DNA of 64,000 bases from Hermatobates lingyangjiaoensis (Eukaryota; Arthropoda; Insecta; Hemiptera; Hermatobatidae): assembly GCA_026182355.1 (NCBI GenBank), contig JAPFBL010000322.1, forward strand, positions 1-64,000, given 5' to 3'. Made by a program: the position numbers and the translations under genes. Positions 51,501 to 53,414 of the stretch are shown piece by piece; the stretch's first letter is position 1; each line of letters starts with the position of its first letter. Under the pieces are notes generated by a model. It saw only the letters and a program-made list of their open reading frames with translations, searched no databases and was not told the DNA's origin.

Positions 51501-51598
51501 GCCACCGGCAGAGCCGGGAACACCTCGTCATAGTGCTGATGATGGTTGACTGCCGGGTCGTCCGCCACTCCTCCGCTGTAGCTTCCTTCTTGGTCCAT
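5879..51598 (-). CDS. HDLBP: Vigilin, multi-KH-domain RNA-binding protein (22 coding exons)
   Basis: Vigilin binds single-stranded RNA through tandem KH domains and is known in other animals for roles in mRNA stability, translation at the ER, tRNA binding and heterochromatin. Exons listed separately join in frame at GT/AG boundaries into about 1223 codons. The N-terminal region has a YDEVFPALP motif, followed by a divergent KH-like segment (residues 59-130), then 14 KH modules in exons 3-21, and a C-terminal tail with FIVDGAPWD, DFPSF and a final WGPRR. KH2 and KH10 lack a normal GXXG loop. The other modules keep it (for example IIGKKGAN, LIGQKGDN, IIGKRGSV). The start is the first ATG after in-frame TAA and TAG codons 51 and 48 bases upstream, with A at -3 and G at +4. 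Introns carry many transposons. Orthology rests on exon-by-exon similarity to vertebrate vigilin as remembered, not on a search. Confidence 0.96.
6130..7200. repeat. Minisatellite, about 40-bp unit with internal symmetry
   Basis: About 25 copies of a unit reading TCTCAGGAGTATTC, TTTAAATATCCAT, ACTCCATGCATAG. The unit contains GGAGTAT and its complement ATACTCC, so each copy can fold. A longer super-unit (with the extra CATGCACCATGCATGG) recurs. The array begins about 45 bp upstream of the exon 22 acceptor. Confidence 0.9.
7253..7335. repeat. Inverted repeat with PLE-like TGTGTGGAGAC
   Basis: Arms of about 33 bp around a T-rich centre: GGGGATTCAAGAATTACGTC on the left and its near reverse complement on the right. 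TTGTGTGGAGAC also ends PLE fragments at 22425 and 41955, so this is probably a head-to-head pair of short PLE ends. Confidence 0.6.
8368..8640. repeat. Three tandem copies of a 93-bp unit
   Basis: Units start near 8365, 8458 and 8551. The second and third are almost identical. As 93 is divisible by three, both strands stay open through the array, giving spurious repeat proteins on each strand. Confidence 0.85.
8675..8880. repeat. Four tandem copies of a 52-bp unit
   Basis: Unit GGTGCTGCCTCATCCTGTA, TAATCCTGAATGTCAAGTAC, TTTTCACTTTTGA. The fourth copy has lost its middle part. Starts 35 bp after the 93-bp array. Confidence 0.85.
9104..10029 (+). mobile_element. Internally deleted hAT DNA transposon
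   Basis: Left end CAGGGCTTTCAAAACTATGG and right end AAAAGTTTGGAGACCCCTG form imperfect inverted ends, and CGGCCCGC occurs just inside both. Flanking 8-mers GCTTAAGA and GTTTAGAA agree at five of eight positions, a decayed target duplication. It holds the C-terminal part of a hAT transposase and lies in vigilin intron 21 in the opposite orientation. Confidence 0.8.
9434..9831 (+). pseudogene. hAT transposase C-terminal (dimerisation) domain, broken
   Basis: Reads FPNLIKFACNFLSIFSTTYL, then CEQTFSKTKY and SNYRANLSVNHLK. This is the hAT dimerisation region, where CEQTFS and the following SxYR are characteristic. An in-frame TAA follows HLK, after which the same frame continues FLTIGSYNLETDFNAILKSK to a second stop, as expected for family members. 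The DDE core upstream is missing, so no active transposase is made. Confidence 0.8.
10075..10215 (+). repeat. Interspersed repeat shared with 21015-21165
   Basis: GTCCGCGTGGTCCACCT-like core and a CACGTAAAAA...CTGTTTTGTTGT end recur at 21015-21165 (CCGCGAGGTCCACCTTGGG; CACGTAAAAACATCGACCTG). GC-richer than its surroundings and without coding capacity. Class unknown. Confidence 0.55.
10317..10538 (-). CDS. HDLBP: Vigilin exon 21 (residues 1082-1155, KH14)
   Basis: Whole KH14 in one exon: VHARLIGAKGKTIKKIMDKY, then VEIKFPRG and LVTISGEEENV. The GXXG loop is GAKG. Ends at GLEEEY with donor GTCAGT, an uncommon GTC-type site. Acceptor ATTTCAG. Confidence 0.95.
10732..10929 (-). CDS. HDLBP: Vigilin exon 20 (residues 1016-1081, KH13)
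   Basis: IKVDPEYHPKIIGKRGSVVS, QINIPRR, DIITIIGYEEKV and IVDEL: a complete KH13 with GXXG loop GKRG. Acceptor follows a run of T then AG; donor GTTAGT. Phase 0 at both ends. Confidence 0.95.
11581..11997. repeat. Tandem array, 104-bp period, four copies
   Basis: TTTCACTGTAAGCTAAGTGG starts at 11581, 11685, 11789 and 11893, exactly 104 bp apart. Copies are nearly identical (for example GTTATATG versus GTTTTATG), so expansion is recent. Lies in vigilin intron 19. Confidence 0.95.
12357..12773. mobile_element. 417-bp element with about 57-bp terminal inverted repeats
   Basis: ATTAATATTAAACAAATAAT at the left is complementary to the right end. The arms also share TACC(A/G)TCTTACCTC and CACTGCTGCC. 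Followed by ACTAACCTCTGTGGTAATGA, a tail also seen after the palindromes at 16561 and 22950. No transposase frame seen. Probably non-autonomous. Confidence 0.7.
12836..13027 (-). mobile_element. tRNA-derived SINE, minus strand
   Basis: On the minus strand a tRNA-like head has an A-box-like GTGGCTCACGCGC and B box GGTTCGATACC. It is followed by a body ending in AGGCAAAATTTAGGACTGG, shared with copies at 25785 and 33778. Lies about 65 bp past the exon 19 donor. Confidence 0.8.
13092..13202 (-). CDS. HDLBP: Vigilin exon 19 (residues 979-1015, end of KH12)
   Basis: ITGAPACVAAAKEGVNEKIK, then EEERHDRTLRSFQVT. The RTLRSF stretch matches human RALRSFKLSVT before KH13. Acceptor GTTTCAG, donor GTAAGT, phase 0 both ends. 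Confidence 0.93.
13755..13955. repeat. Inverted pair of PLE ends (family A, decayed)
   Basis: Left arm contains GTAACAATCAGACTTCGTCA and right arm CGATCTTAGTC with TGATTACTTACTGTGGTCTG. These are the 3' ends of PLE family A facing each other. Preceded by ATTTCACAATAAACACGTA, the usual terminus. Confidence 0.6.
14229..14357 (-). CDS. HDLBP: Vigilin exon 18 (residues 936-978, start of KH12)
   Basis: MDVPFEFHRKIIGSKGQTVR, DVLIDVPGSNL, QQSSIK. GXXG loop is GSKG. KH12 continues in exon 19. Acceptor TTTCTAG, donor GTAATC. The first Met is internal, not a start. Confidence 0.94.
14700..15095 (+). mobile_element. PLE-type end fragment (family D)
   Basis: TAGGCCTATGAAAAAGG, an AAAACC stem partner, CCGAAACGTTGGCAATGAG, then CCTGAAGAACTGACCGAGTC. 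The same order returns at 36480-36590 (+) and in part at 32230-32320. The outer GCC/GGC pairing is kept, but CTGANGA has become TATGAAA. Confidence 0.6.
15298..15469 (-). CDS. HDLBP: Vigilin exon 17 (residues 878-935, end of KH11)
   Basis: FDVKINIPDKKMALDYREGA, SAEEGPQP, CDLIRVTGKPENCR, then DNQPITDE. The acidic insert between the beta strands of KH11 matches a long insert at the same place in vertebrate vigilin. First base completes a Lys codon split with exon 16. Confidence 0.94.
15540..16560. other. Intron 16, no further feature seen
   Basis: AT-rich intron sequence between exon 17 and the palindrome at 16561. No ORF with recognisable content and no clear repeat was seen. Confidence 0.4.
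16561..16747. repeat. Palindromic element, about 83-bp arms
   Basis: ATTAATATGGCAAACCGTCA at the left end is mirrored at the right. The arms share GTTGGAGCGCTTTCGG and CCATCTTCGA with a short central loop. The family recurs at 22950-23140, and both are followed or preceded by ACTAACCTCAGTGG(C/T)AATA. Confidence 0.8.
16790..17500. other. Intron 16, no further feature seen
   Basis: AT-rich intron sequence. No coding or repeat signal recognised. Confidence 0.4.
17510..17590 (+). mobile_element. PLE-type end fragment
   Basis: ACCTGAAGATGAATACGAAG, then TTGAAACATTTAG, AATAAACTTTTTTGTGTGAA and GACTTAAT. The order CTGAAGAT, GAAAC, TGTGTG(G)AGAC is that of the other PLE ends, though stem II is decayed. 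Confidence 0.45.
18110..18235 (+). mobile_element. PLE family A 3' end
   Basis: GACCGCTTGTTACGGCTGAA, AGATCTTAGTC, TTCCCATTTCATATTGTGG, TTTGATCATTGATTGTTATT, CACGTGTTTATGTGAAATC. A solo, 5'-truncated copy in plus orientation. Confidence 0.65.
18748..18936 (-). CDS. HDLBP: Vigilin exon 16 (residues 815-878, end of KH10 and start of KH11)
   Basis: SGVPSNKVSIKGPPGLIQSM, ERVTVTVEIPHRFHRAIMGV and KGYKLQQIEQK. KH11 loop is GVKG. Acceptor TTTCAG, donor GTATGT, with split codons at both ends (Arg on entry, Lys on exit). Confidence 0.95.
18955..20400. repeat. Tandem array, about 158-bp period, about nine copies
   Basis: GATCAGACACGGTATAGTGG recurs every 158 bp (19280, 19438 and 19596 are nearly identical). 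The outer copies are more diverged and shorter. Typical of unequal exchange with homogenised centre. Begins about 20 bp upstream of the exon 16 acceptor. Confidence 0.92.
20401..21010. other. Intron 15, nothing recognised
   Basis: Unremarkable AT-rich intron sequence between the 158-bp array and the repeat at 21015. Confidence 0.4.
21015..21165 (+). repeat. Interspersed repeat, second copy of the 10075 family
   Basis: GTCCGCGAGGTCCACCTTGG and CCACGTAAAAACATCGACCT parallel the copy at 10075-10215. Diverged; no TSD identified. Confidence 0.5.
21525..21649 (-). CDS. HDLBP: Vigilin exon 15 (residues 774-815, start of KH10)
   Basis: DNIVEAEMVVDEKHHKHFVA, RRCEVLHQLEEEF, GVTISFPR. This degenerate KH10 has RRCE where GXXG would be (RRGQ in human, as I recall), so its canonical RNA loop is lost. 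Donor is GTCTGT after CCCAG. The Arg codon is split with exon 16. Confidence 0.94.
22355..22480 (+). mobile_element. PLE family C 3' end, solo
   Basis: CTGATGA, T, a six-base GAACAC/GTGTTC stem with AAA loop, GAAA, CGCGTTG, then TTGTGTGGAGACTTTTATTT and GTTTATCCATTTTA. The same terminus flanks the GIY-YIG-coding copy at 41377-41990. Confidence 0.75.
22539..22673 (-). CDS. HDLBP: Vigilin exon 14 (residues 729-773, end of KH9)
   Basis: IRESTGTRIIFPSEKDEDRE, LITIIGKKEAVMEAKAMLEE, AISKI. Aligns with human VRDSTGARVIFPAAEDKDQD. Acceptor after T-run and GTAG, donor GTGAGT, phase 0. Confidence 0.95.
22950..23140. repeat. Palindromic element, second copy of the 16561 family
   Basis: ATTAATATGGCAAACCATCA at the left is mirrored by TGACGGTTTGCCATATTAAT at the right. 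Arms share GTTGGAGCGCTTTCGGACGT; the loop is (CTAA)n. The left flank carries the complement of ACTAACCTCAGTGGTAATAA. Confidence 0.8.
23560..23720. repeat. Decayed inverted PLE ends
   Basis: CTTTCAATCAAAACAAGTAG, TCATCCTCAGAG on the left and ACTTGTTTTGGTTGAAAGAG on the right face each other, resembling a worn family A pair. Confidence 0.4.
24090..24238. mobile_element. End of a TA-flanked MITE
   Basis: Ends with GAATTAAACTAGTATCCCGA, GGTACCACTG, TA, with GAACGGGTTCATAGC-like body upstream. GGTACCACTGTA is a familiar terminal sequence of Tc/mariner-type MITEs. I did not find the opposite terminus. Confidence 0.45.
24870..25028 (-). CDS. HDLBP: Vigilin exon 13 (residues 676-728, end of KH8 and start of KH9)
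   Basis: VKVNGSREGVDKATSLLLEL, ASEKEPHNYMDEVRAKPNYH, RFLIGKAGANIRK. KH9 loop is GKAG. Acceptor TTTTAG, donor GTATAA, phase 0. Confidence 0.95.
25656..25677. repeat. Poly-C tract
   Basis: About 22 consecutive C residues on the plus strand. Similar tracts (G or C) lie at 33766, 53186 and 61568. Confidence 0.95.
25785..26040 (+). mobile_element. tRNA-derived SINE
   Basis: A-box-like TTAGCTCAGTGGTTAGCG and B box GGTTCGATCCC in a tRNA-like head, then a body with AATAAATCTGAGTATGTCGT, TTAAGCTGTCAG, GGCAAAATTTAGGACTC and AAAAAGCCGGTA. About 80% similar by eye to the copy at 33778. Confidence 0.85.
26454..26597 (-). CDS. HDLBP: Vigilin exon 12 (residues 628-675, start of KH8)
   Basis: SDMVTEEVSIAPKLHNALIG, RQGKIINSIEEECGVKITFP. 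KH8 loop is GRQG. Aligns with human VEVSIPAKLHNSLIGTKGRL. Acceptor TTTTTAG, donor GTAATG, phase 0. Confidence 0.95.
26855..27005. repeat. Short tandem repeat, about 31-bp unit
   Basis: Five copies of a unit like GACCTTTGAAAG(G/C)AG, AATTTCAGTAAAAAAT with base changes and variable A-runs. Confidence 0.7.
27263..27861. mobile_element. Non-autonomous hAT element with perfect 8-bp TSD
   Basis: Ends CAGCGCTTCTTAAAC and GTTTGAGAAGCACTG are inverted repeats. CTTTAAAC flanks both sides exactly (27255-27262 and 27862-27869). Inside, GGGGCGCACCTATGAAACCA-type 33-bp units repeat five times (27290-27450), and a (GA)n tract lies at 27548-27590. GGGCGCACC also occurs near the right end. No transposase frame. 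Confidence 0.92.
28435..28800 (+). repeat. Interspersed repeat with GTGTGTGT core
   Basis: ACTATAAGTAAAGTATAGTG, GATCGTGAAAAAATTCGATC, GAGGTCCTAAAAGTCGTTTT, a GT-rich tract, then GAAAGGTCACTTTTTGTCAA. I have an impression of this layout from arthropod genomes, but I cannot assign a class. Confidence 0.4.
28801..30690. other. Intron 11, nothing recognised
   Basis: Long AT-rich stretch of the largest vigilin intron (26598-32525 with neighbours). No coding, RNA or clear repeat signal seen. Confidence 0.4.
30693..31275. mobile_element. TA-flanked MITE, copy 1
   Basis: Inverted ends of the type (C)AGTCTTTTTCCGAAAATAAG and AGGACTTATTTTTGGAAAAAGACGG, with internal GGGGGAGGGCTTCAAGTA near the left and GGGAGGGCTTATA near the right. 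No transposase. Copy 2 lies 369 bp downstream in the same orientation. Confidence 0.75.
31644..32109. mobile_element. TA-flanked MITE, copy 2
   Basis: Ends TACCGTCTTTTTCCAAAAAT and CAGAAAAAGACGGTA. Shares with copy 1 GGGGGAGGGCTTCAAGTA, GAAACGAACT(G/T)TAGAGG, GACAGCTAGAGATACCTA and the right end. About 115 bp shorter. Confidence 0.78.
32526..32648 (-). CDS. HDLBP: Vigilin exon 11 (residues 587-627, end of KH7)
   Basis: LREETNTQIEVTDGKNFVVI, TGRKENVLDAKDRIVRLLME, Q. The loop before FVVITG is about five residues shorter than in human vigilin KH7 (as remembered). Acceptor CTACAG, donor GTATGC, phase 0. Confidence 0.94.
32888..33484 (+). pseudogene. Mariner-like element, transposase broken
   Basis: Inverted ends CAGGGTGACCCAAAA and TTTTGGGTCACCCTG, extended by CGGGCCCCG/GGGCCCG. 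TA on the left; right flank CA. Inside, WFQQDGVPA, WAPHSPDLSPP and, in another frame, ISELKEIIREEMRAI and KKCTELNGGHLEHM match mariner transposase C-terminal blocks. At least one frameshift. Large internal deletion. Confidence 0.85.
33766..33783. repeat. Poly-G tract
   Basis: About 18 consecutive G residues immediately before a SINE head. Confidence 0.95.
33784..34090 (+). mobile_element. tRNA-derived SINE
   Basis: A-box-like TTAGCTCAGTTGTTACCG and B box GGTTCGATTCCC. The body shares CTGAGTACATCGTCCCTC, GACGTTAAGCTGTCGGTCCC, GGCAAAATTTAGGACTCCCA and AAAAGCCGGTAAACAACTGA with the copy at 25785. This is the longest of the three copies. Confidence 0.87.
34657..35233 (-). pseudogene. Mariner element with C-terminal transposase remnant
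   Basis: TA on both sides. Inverted ends CAGGGTGTCCATAAAGTCCA and GGACTTTATGGACACCCTG, about 30 bp. Minus-strand frame 35025-34702 gives SPDLTLLDFSYGGYVKTTVY, LKAKTTNKILQI and RITLYIANNGG, the block after the last catalytic Asp of mariner transposases. The catalytic core is deleted, so this copy depends on others. Confidence 0.88.
35786..35877. repeat. Inverted repeat, about 35-bp arms
   Basis: CACTATTTTTCTTTTTTATC, GAGGTTTGGT and CTTCAA pair with TTGAAGCTAGACCAAACCTC, GATAAAAATGAAAAATAGTG around a short AATAATACAACACC loop. Confidence 0.8.
36038..36087. repeat. Perfect 22-bp inverted repeat with 6-base loop
   Basis: ACGCAACGGCAAGTAACCCGTT and its exact reverse complement flank GCAAGT. Leads into a PLE family G end (TCTACAACGTGCTTGGTCTC). 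Also recurs singly near 62530. Confidence 0.9.
36088..36200 (+). mobile_element. PLE-type end (family G)
   Basis: TTTTCTCCTGAAGACGGATT, ACCGAAAATTTGAGTC, TGTAAGTGTGTTTCCCTACT. Other copies at 37290-37385 (+), 50475-50575 (-), 62270-62350 (-) and 62560-62665 (+). CTGAAGA is followed by a CGG/CCG stem. Confidence 0.55.
36203..36252. repeat. (TA)n microsatellite
   Basis: About 25 TA units. A second tract of similar length lies at 37407-37441. Confidence 0.97.
36955..37140 (+). pseudogene. PLE GIY-YIG endonuclease C-terminus, copy 1
   Basis: LKNENHHIDWTGA, stop, FITYEKSMLLRNIIESSLIK, LNRSNIINISNGLFKLETF, ASSKRVDS-like end. This is the region after the GIY-YIG motif in PLE proteins (H-x-IDW...R-x-IES). 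Same sequence, with fewer lesions, at 56752-56991. Followed by the family A/G tail. Confidence 0.75.
37407..37441. repeat. (TA)n microsatellite
   Basis: About 17 TA units. Confidence 0.95.
38198..38373 (-). CDS. HDLBP: Vigilin exon 10 (residues 528-586, end of KH6 and start of KH7)
   Basis: DKSDIVKLRGPKDQVEKCQS, IENSFSVQVQTFPECNKFII and GKGGANIKK. Human counterpart: QKSDIVQLRGPKNEVEKCTK. KH7 loop is GKGG. First two bases complete a split Glu codon. Donor GTAAAC. Confidence 0.96.
38461..39178 (-). pseudogene. Mariner-like element, decayed
   Basis: TA on both sides. Inverted ends of 27 bp beginning CAGGGTGTTCC. On the minus strand, in shifting frames, RLVFSDEATFHTSGK, VNRDVYLQMLQNWL, DGDSPHWKLTVRAYLNEVLP and ERWIGR match mariner transposase blocks around the second and third catalytic positions. 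Several frameshifts and stops; inactive. Confidence 0.88.
39403..39838. repeat. Large inverted repeat, arms about 190 bp
   Basis: CTACAACTAAAGCTACTGGA at the left is mirrored by AGTAACTTTAGTTGTTGTAG at the right. Each arm holds AGCCTTGATAGTGAAAA and CGAAACGTTGAAAA, a decayed PLE end, and CTCTTACACTTGGTGTAA sits near the centre. Confidence 0.75.
40225..40381 (-). CDS. HDLBP: Vigilin exon 9 (residues 476-528, start of KH6)
   Basis: ELENMINKMKQETERDIKIE, KYHKILIGQKGDNIREVREM and VVINFPPP. KH6 loop is GQKG; human has TIIGQKGERIREIRDKFPEV here. Acceptor TTTCAAAG, donor GTAAAA, exit codon split (Glu). Confidence 0.96.
40840..40920 (+). mobile_element. PLE-type end (ACCGGT family)
   Basis: CCGAAGA (U4 changed to C), T, GGAC-ATT-GTCC stem-loop, GAAA, then ACCGGT palindrome and C. 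Same order as other PLE ends but a separate family. The longest plain ORF in the window (minus, 40467-40952) runs through this repeat and is not credible as a gene. Confidence 0.5.
41184..41308 (-). CDS. HDLBP: Vigilin exon 8 (residues 434-475, KH5)
   Basis: GKNGSNVNRLKEQTGVEINI, PDSNQNLIKIMGDKDGVRMA, KL. Completes the KH5 loop GKNG, whose first Gly codon is split with exon 7. Acceptor TTTCAG, donor GTAAAC. Confidence 0.95.
41375..41993 (+). mobile_element. PLE copy coding a GIY-YIG domain, with inverted ends
   Basis: Left end CATTCTGAGGTAAAATGGAT, then AAACCAATAAAAGTCTCCAC, is the reverse complement of the right end, arms of about 47 bp. Between them lies the linker and endonuclease of a Penelope-like element. 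This inverted arrangement fits the pseudo-LTR structures known for PLEs. Inserted in vigilin intron 7. Confidence 0.85.
41404..41985 (+). pseudogene. PLE RT-to-GIY-YIG region, broken
   Basis: Reads IDTIKHIAINNGYSIQLINK, then after stops PYVGTSSLKIANILRKFNFR, VSYKTNDNLKSLL, LNGVYKLSCSNCQCFYIDMT, RSFEKRTREHF, then in a shifted frame FFSHFAKHLVTQNHSFNPKK. GVY and FYI are the two halves of GIY-YIG; the expected Gly after YI is Asp. Conserved Arg and EH are present. Stops and a frameshift make it inactive. Confidence 0.85.
42048..42219 (-). CDS. HDLBP: Vigilin exon 7 (residues 377-434, end of KH4 and start of KH5)
   Basis: VHVVFYDKDKEERCTVEGPP, LQQKDFTTIEVEPKYCKHII, G. Human has HIEFTEGEDKITLEGPTEDV. 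The KH5 motif CKHIIG has Cys where most modules have His. Acceptor TTGTAG, donor GTAAAA. Confidence 0.95.
42545..43030. repeat. Inverted pair of PLE family A 3' ends
   Basis: Left arm (-) TGATCAAAACCGCAATATGA to CTTTTTAAAATACC region; right arm (+) mirrors it to TGATCATTGATTGTCATTTC. Each arm carries the CTGACGAAGACAG...GATC motif and about 200 bp of PLE 3' sequence. Centre near 42810. Confidence 0.85.
43119..43400 (-). pseudogene. hAT transposase fragment
   Basis: Minus-strand frame: FQHYLKENCRGKKFILLIDE, STDISINKHISIVLRYFDEF, PKIEAVFLSLSNV. IDESTDIS begins the catalytic domain of ZBED5-like hAT transposases. No ends were located. Distinct from the 9104 element. Confidence 0.7.
43982..44112 (-). 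CDS. HDLBP: Vigilin exon 6 (residues 333-376, end of KH3 and start of KH4)
   Basis: LSKVYEKANSCKTLHVNAPA, WLHRFIIGKKGANIKSITQD, YPE. KH4 loop is GKKG; human has SWLHRFIIGKKGQNLAKITQ. Acceptor AAACAG, donor GTAACG. First two bases complete a split Ala codon. Confidence 0.95.
44120..45200. other. Intron 5, mostly nothing recognised
   Basis: AT-rich; ATGAGCCG(T/C)TTATTTTGAA near 44343 and its complement near 44590 frame a weak inverted segment around 44340-44610 (GGCCTAATTCCATTT repeated in reverse). Otherwise no signal. Confidence 0.4.
45216..45513. mobile_element. 298-bp hAT MITE with perfect 8-bp TSD
   Basis: Ends CAGTGGTGGGATTCA and TGAATCCCATCACTG. GCTCAGAG flanks both sides exactly (45208-45215, 45514-45521). 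AACCGGTTCG occurs in both halves. Inserted with its edge about 45 bp from the exon 5 donor of vigilin. Confidence 0.93.
45567..45750 (-). CDS. HDLBP: Vigilin exon 5 (residues 272-333, KH3)
   Basis: KKKYTHVSIEVSKQQHKYVI, GHKGSNMAEIMQDLGVSVEV, PPLDSTLETITIRGPQDKLG. KH3 loop is GHKG. Human: KKSQHKYVIGPKGNSLQEIL. Acceptor GTTCTAG, donor GTATCC, exit phase 1. Confidence 0.95.
45755..47140. other. Intron 4, nothing recognised
   Basis: AT-rich intron sequence with only a small hairpin at 46025-46055 (AATATGGT / ACCATATT around CGGGCGCA). No coding signal. Confidence 0.4.
47160..47435. repeat. Inverted pair of PLE family C ends
   Basis: CATTGTAGGGTAAAAAGCTA on the left is mirrored by TACCTTTTTACCCTACAATG. 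Each arm carries AACACGTAGTGTTC or GAACATTACGTGTTC and GAAACGC, with AAGGGTGAGTGTCTGTGG also inverted near the centre. Same family at 54772 and 62886. Confidence 0.88.
47637..47852 (-). CDS. HDLBP: Vigilin exon 4 (residues 200-271, KH2)
   Basis: SKKAFEKLEVDKELHPFIAG, AYNEKVSDLMNQTSARIHIP, PPSSSATEITIAGDKDGVEA. KH2 is degenerate: AGAYNEK replaces a GXXG loop, as in human (AGPYNRL). Acceptor GTTGCAG, donor GTAAGT, phase 0. Confidence 0.96.
47955..48490 (-). pseudogene. Non-LTR retrotransposon 3' fragment (RNase H/ORF2 end)
   Basis: Minus-strand frame 48490-48048 reads RWSEEDTCLISKQLWPSCNS, RRTKDLLSRNRRVVANVIAV, STGYWLVGLAARDFCRACQN, ETVPHFLCQCPGLAQRRKQA. The CRxC...HxLCxCPxL block and TGHW-like TGYW are typical of the C-terminus of Jockey/R1-type ORF2. 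5'-truncated; the 3' part ends near CCTAACCTTAAA. In vigilin intron 3, sense to the gene. Confidence 0.82.
48508..48570. repeat. G-rich/(GA)n/(GT)n tract
   Basis: GGGGGGAGGGGGGGGAG, then about 14 GA units, then five GT units. Confidence 0.95.
48780..49020 (-). mobile_element. PLE-type end (family E)
   Basis: On the minus strand: ACC, CTGAAGA, T, GACAT-TAATAT-ATGTC, GAAA, ACGT palindrome, C, GGCGAAAGGAG. Outer CC and GG can pair. A second, partly mirrored copy follows at 48940-49010, and another lies at 63820-63910 (+). Confidence 0.6.
49570..49776 (-). CDS. HDLBP: Vigilin exon 3 (residues 131-199, KH1)
   Basis: ASASVVIQKQYHKMILGKSG, TRLKELEKATQTRISVPAIG, DSSETITITGARENVEKAKH. KH1 loop is GKSG. 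Whole module in one exon. Acceptor TTTCAG, donor GTACCA, phase 0. Confidence 0.96.
50029..50244 (-). CDS. HDLBP: Vigilin exon 2 (residues 59-130, N-terminal KH-like segment)
   Basis: VFQVPLEERRFDQNDSFGEK, MKDTGASIEMSLSKDGSLSF, LVSGKKENVQEARRLITSNF, QTQ. Human has VFHVPLEERKYKDMNQFGEG at this position. Divergent KH-like fold without GXXG. Begins with a GTG that is Val, not a start. Donor GTAATT. Confidence 0.96.
50280..50580 (-). mobile_element. PLE family A/G fragments
   Basis: AACCAAACTGAAACACTAGA, GCAGAAAACATCTGATGAGG and AGGGATGTTTGGGTAAACAA match the 3' part of PLE family A at 56590-56740. The family G terminus (AAATTTTCGGGTAATCCGCC) follows. Confidence 0.6.
51425..51598 (-). CDS. HDLBP: Vigilin exon 1 (start codon, residues 1-58)
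   Basis: MDQEGSYSGGVADDPAVNHH, YDEVFPALPVAAAAPSLN, MRVQSSTITQ. YDEVFPALP resembles YKDAFPPLP near the human N-terminus; SSTITQ precedes VFQVPLEE as in human. A at -3 and G at +4. In-frame TAA and TAG lie 51 and 48 bases upstream. Donor CAG|GTCACT is weak but is the only GT that fits. Confidence 0.93.
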
Positions 51599-51960
51599 CC
51601 TGCTTGCTGAGCAGTCCGATCCGCGCCGGGTCTTACAGTAACACTATTAACACAATCACAGTCGCGTTATTCAATGCACATACACCAATACACTGCAATC
51701 ATCCAAGCATAGGAACACAGTTTGTTTAAAACAGTTTTTATGTGACGTTTGAGCAGGGCAACCTGCAGCCTACTACGTAATTTTGTACCACTCTCAGAGA
51801 TTACCAGGAATAATCGATATTTAAAATGCCTTTGCTTTTTTCTCATTAACAAAAAGCTCACTAAGTTTTTGGGAAGGAAGGTACATCTTTGGAGAGATAG
51901 AGATAGAGATAGATAGATAGATAGAGAGAGAGAGAGCGAACGTAACAACAAATGCTTTAG
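51599..51960 (-). promoter_or_regulatory. Vigilin 5' UTR and probable proximal promoter
   Basis: GC-richer than surroundings just upstream of the ATG (CCGGCGCGGATCGGACTG on the minus strand). A 5' UTR exon and transcription start cannot be placed from sequence. GATA/GA repeats at 51893-51936 mark its far edge. Confidence 0.4.
51893..51936. repeat. (GATA)n/(GA)n tract
   Basis: AGATAGAGATAGAGATAGAT units followed by GA units. Confidence 0.95.
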
Positions 51961-52129
51961 CTGTTTGTTTTAGATGACGATACTAATCCTCAAGGATTGC
52001 TTTGAATTATTTCATTATCAATATAAAATAATGATATAAGAATACAAGTTTTCATCATATGAATAATAATAATAATAATAATAATAATTTAAATAATTAT
52101 TGAAATATTAATATAGTACACAGAGTGTA

Positions 52130-52350
52130 TATATAAAGATTTCACATAAACACGTGAAATAATAATCACTGATCAAACCACAATATGAAAATGGGAAAAC
52201 AAAACTAAGACCTTTCAACCGTAACAAGCGGTCTTCGTCAGAGTCAAGATATCGTTTCAGTTGGGTTTTTGACTCTGACGAAGACCGCTTGTTACGGTTG
52301 AAAGATCTTACTCTTGTTTTCCCATTTTCATATTGTTGTTTGATCATATA
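52130..52350. repeat. Inverted pair of PLE family A 3' ends
   Basis: GATTTCACATAAACACGTGA, TGATCAAACCACAATATGAA on the left; mirrored through GACTCTGACGAAGACCGCTT to TTGTTTGATCAT on the right. Centre near 52255. Each arm holds the hammerhead-like motif. Confidence 0.87.
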
Positions 52351-52374
52351 TATACACTTTAAAAACTTTGAGAA

Positions 52375-52625
52375 ACAAAAACTAGGACTCACATTCAATA
52401 TTTCGACCCTTTTAACGGTCATCCTCAGGAAAGGAAGTCGAGTGGCTAGAAGACGAAAGCCAACTGGACAGCTTCACAGAACATGTACAAGTTGGCCACA
52501 ACGAAAAAAAAATATATCAGGTTCAGGTTTTAAAATTTCCAAATTTTGAAAAATGTAAGACCGAACCTGAAGATGACTATAGAATAGTCGAAAGCTAGTA
52601 GATAATGGTCTTGTAAGTTATGTTA
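52375..52625. mobile_element. Two PLE-type ends of different families
   Basis: Minus strand 52440-52385: CTGAGGA, T, GACC-GTTAAAA-GGGTC, GAAATATTG. Plus strand 52562-52600: CTGAAGA, T, GACTAT-AGA-ATAGTC, GAAA, AGCT palindrome, A. Both stems are perfect or nearly so. Confidence 0.6.
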
Positions 52626-52855
52626 TATTCTTTACATGTGATGTTAGTTGTTATTCAATTGTATTAAAATTGTTCATATCTATTAAAGTGTTTCAAAAAA
52701 GTGTCTCAATGTCATTTGGACAACTTATTTGGGAATTACCACCTTATATTCGTAAGACTGTCAGGAGACTGGAACAGCTTAGTTTGAAAGTCGTTAATGC
52801 CGAAACATTTCAACAAAATATGCCTCCAAGAAGATTTGCTGCCAACCTATACTAA

Positions 52856-53110
52856 TATATATATATATATATATTGTAAAAGACGAGCCAATCCCTGTTA
52901 CGTATTACTTTGGGCACTTCTTATTGGTTTGGGTGTTTATTCGTTGAACACGTTTCTCCTTAGCACACTCCGTCTGCTCGGCCGCCTCAACCTTCACTCC
53001 GGGAGAGGGCTCAACATATAATAAGGGCATTCAACATATAATAACGTAATACGTAACAGGGATTGGCTCGTCTTTTACAATATCTAATCTGGCATTCAAC
53101 ATATATATAT
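52856..53110. repeat. Inverted repeat around TA tracts
   Basis: ATTGTAAAAGACGAGCCAAT, CCCTGTTACGTATTAC on the left is mirrored by AATACGTAACAGGGATTGGC, TCGTCTTTTACAATAT on the right. GTTGAACACG and AACATATAATAA lie between. Arms of about 38 bp, plus CATTCAACATATA(TA)n repeats. Confidence 0.75.
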
Positions 53111-53414
53111 ATATAGATATAATGACATATGTACACAAATACTACGGAAATTTCAGGTGGCTCACTTGGAAATTATATATATCCCCCCCCCCCCCCTTCC
53201 TCGGAAGGTTACCCATGCCTCTAGGTAATGTATGTCAAGACATACAAATATGCAAATCAAGTCAGAAATTTATCGTATCATAACAATTATCGAATATAGC
53301 CTACATGGGGAAAAAGGAGCATAGAAACCATTTCAATAAACAAAGAATACGACTTGCTTACATTTTAAAAGGTTTTCATTATAATTAGTGGTACGTGACA
53401 TTTAAAAAAAAAAA

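Noticed and set aside
51401..51610. Plus-strand frame over vigilin exon 1
   Set aside because: Antisense shadow of exon 1; GC-rich coding sequence leaves the opposite strand open.
52670..52855. 61-codon ORF reading ELPPYIRKTVRRLEQLS
   Set aside because: Faintly resembles the C-terminal tail of some non-LTR reverse transcriptases (LPPxIR), but too short and without any neighbouring reverse transcriptase.
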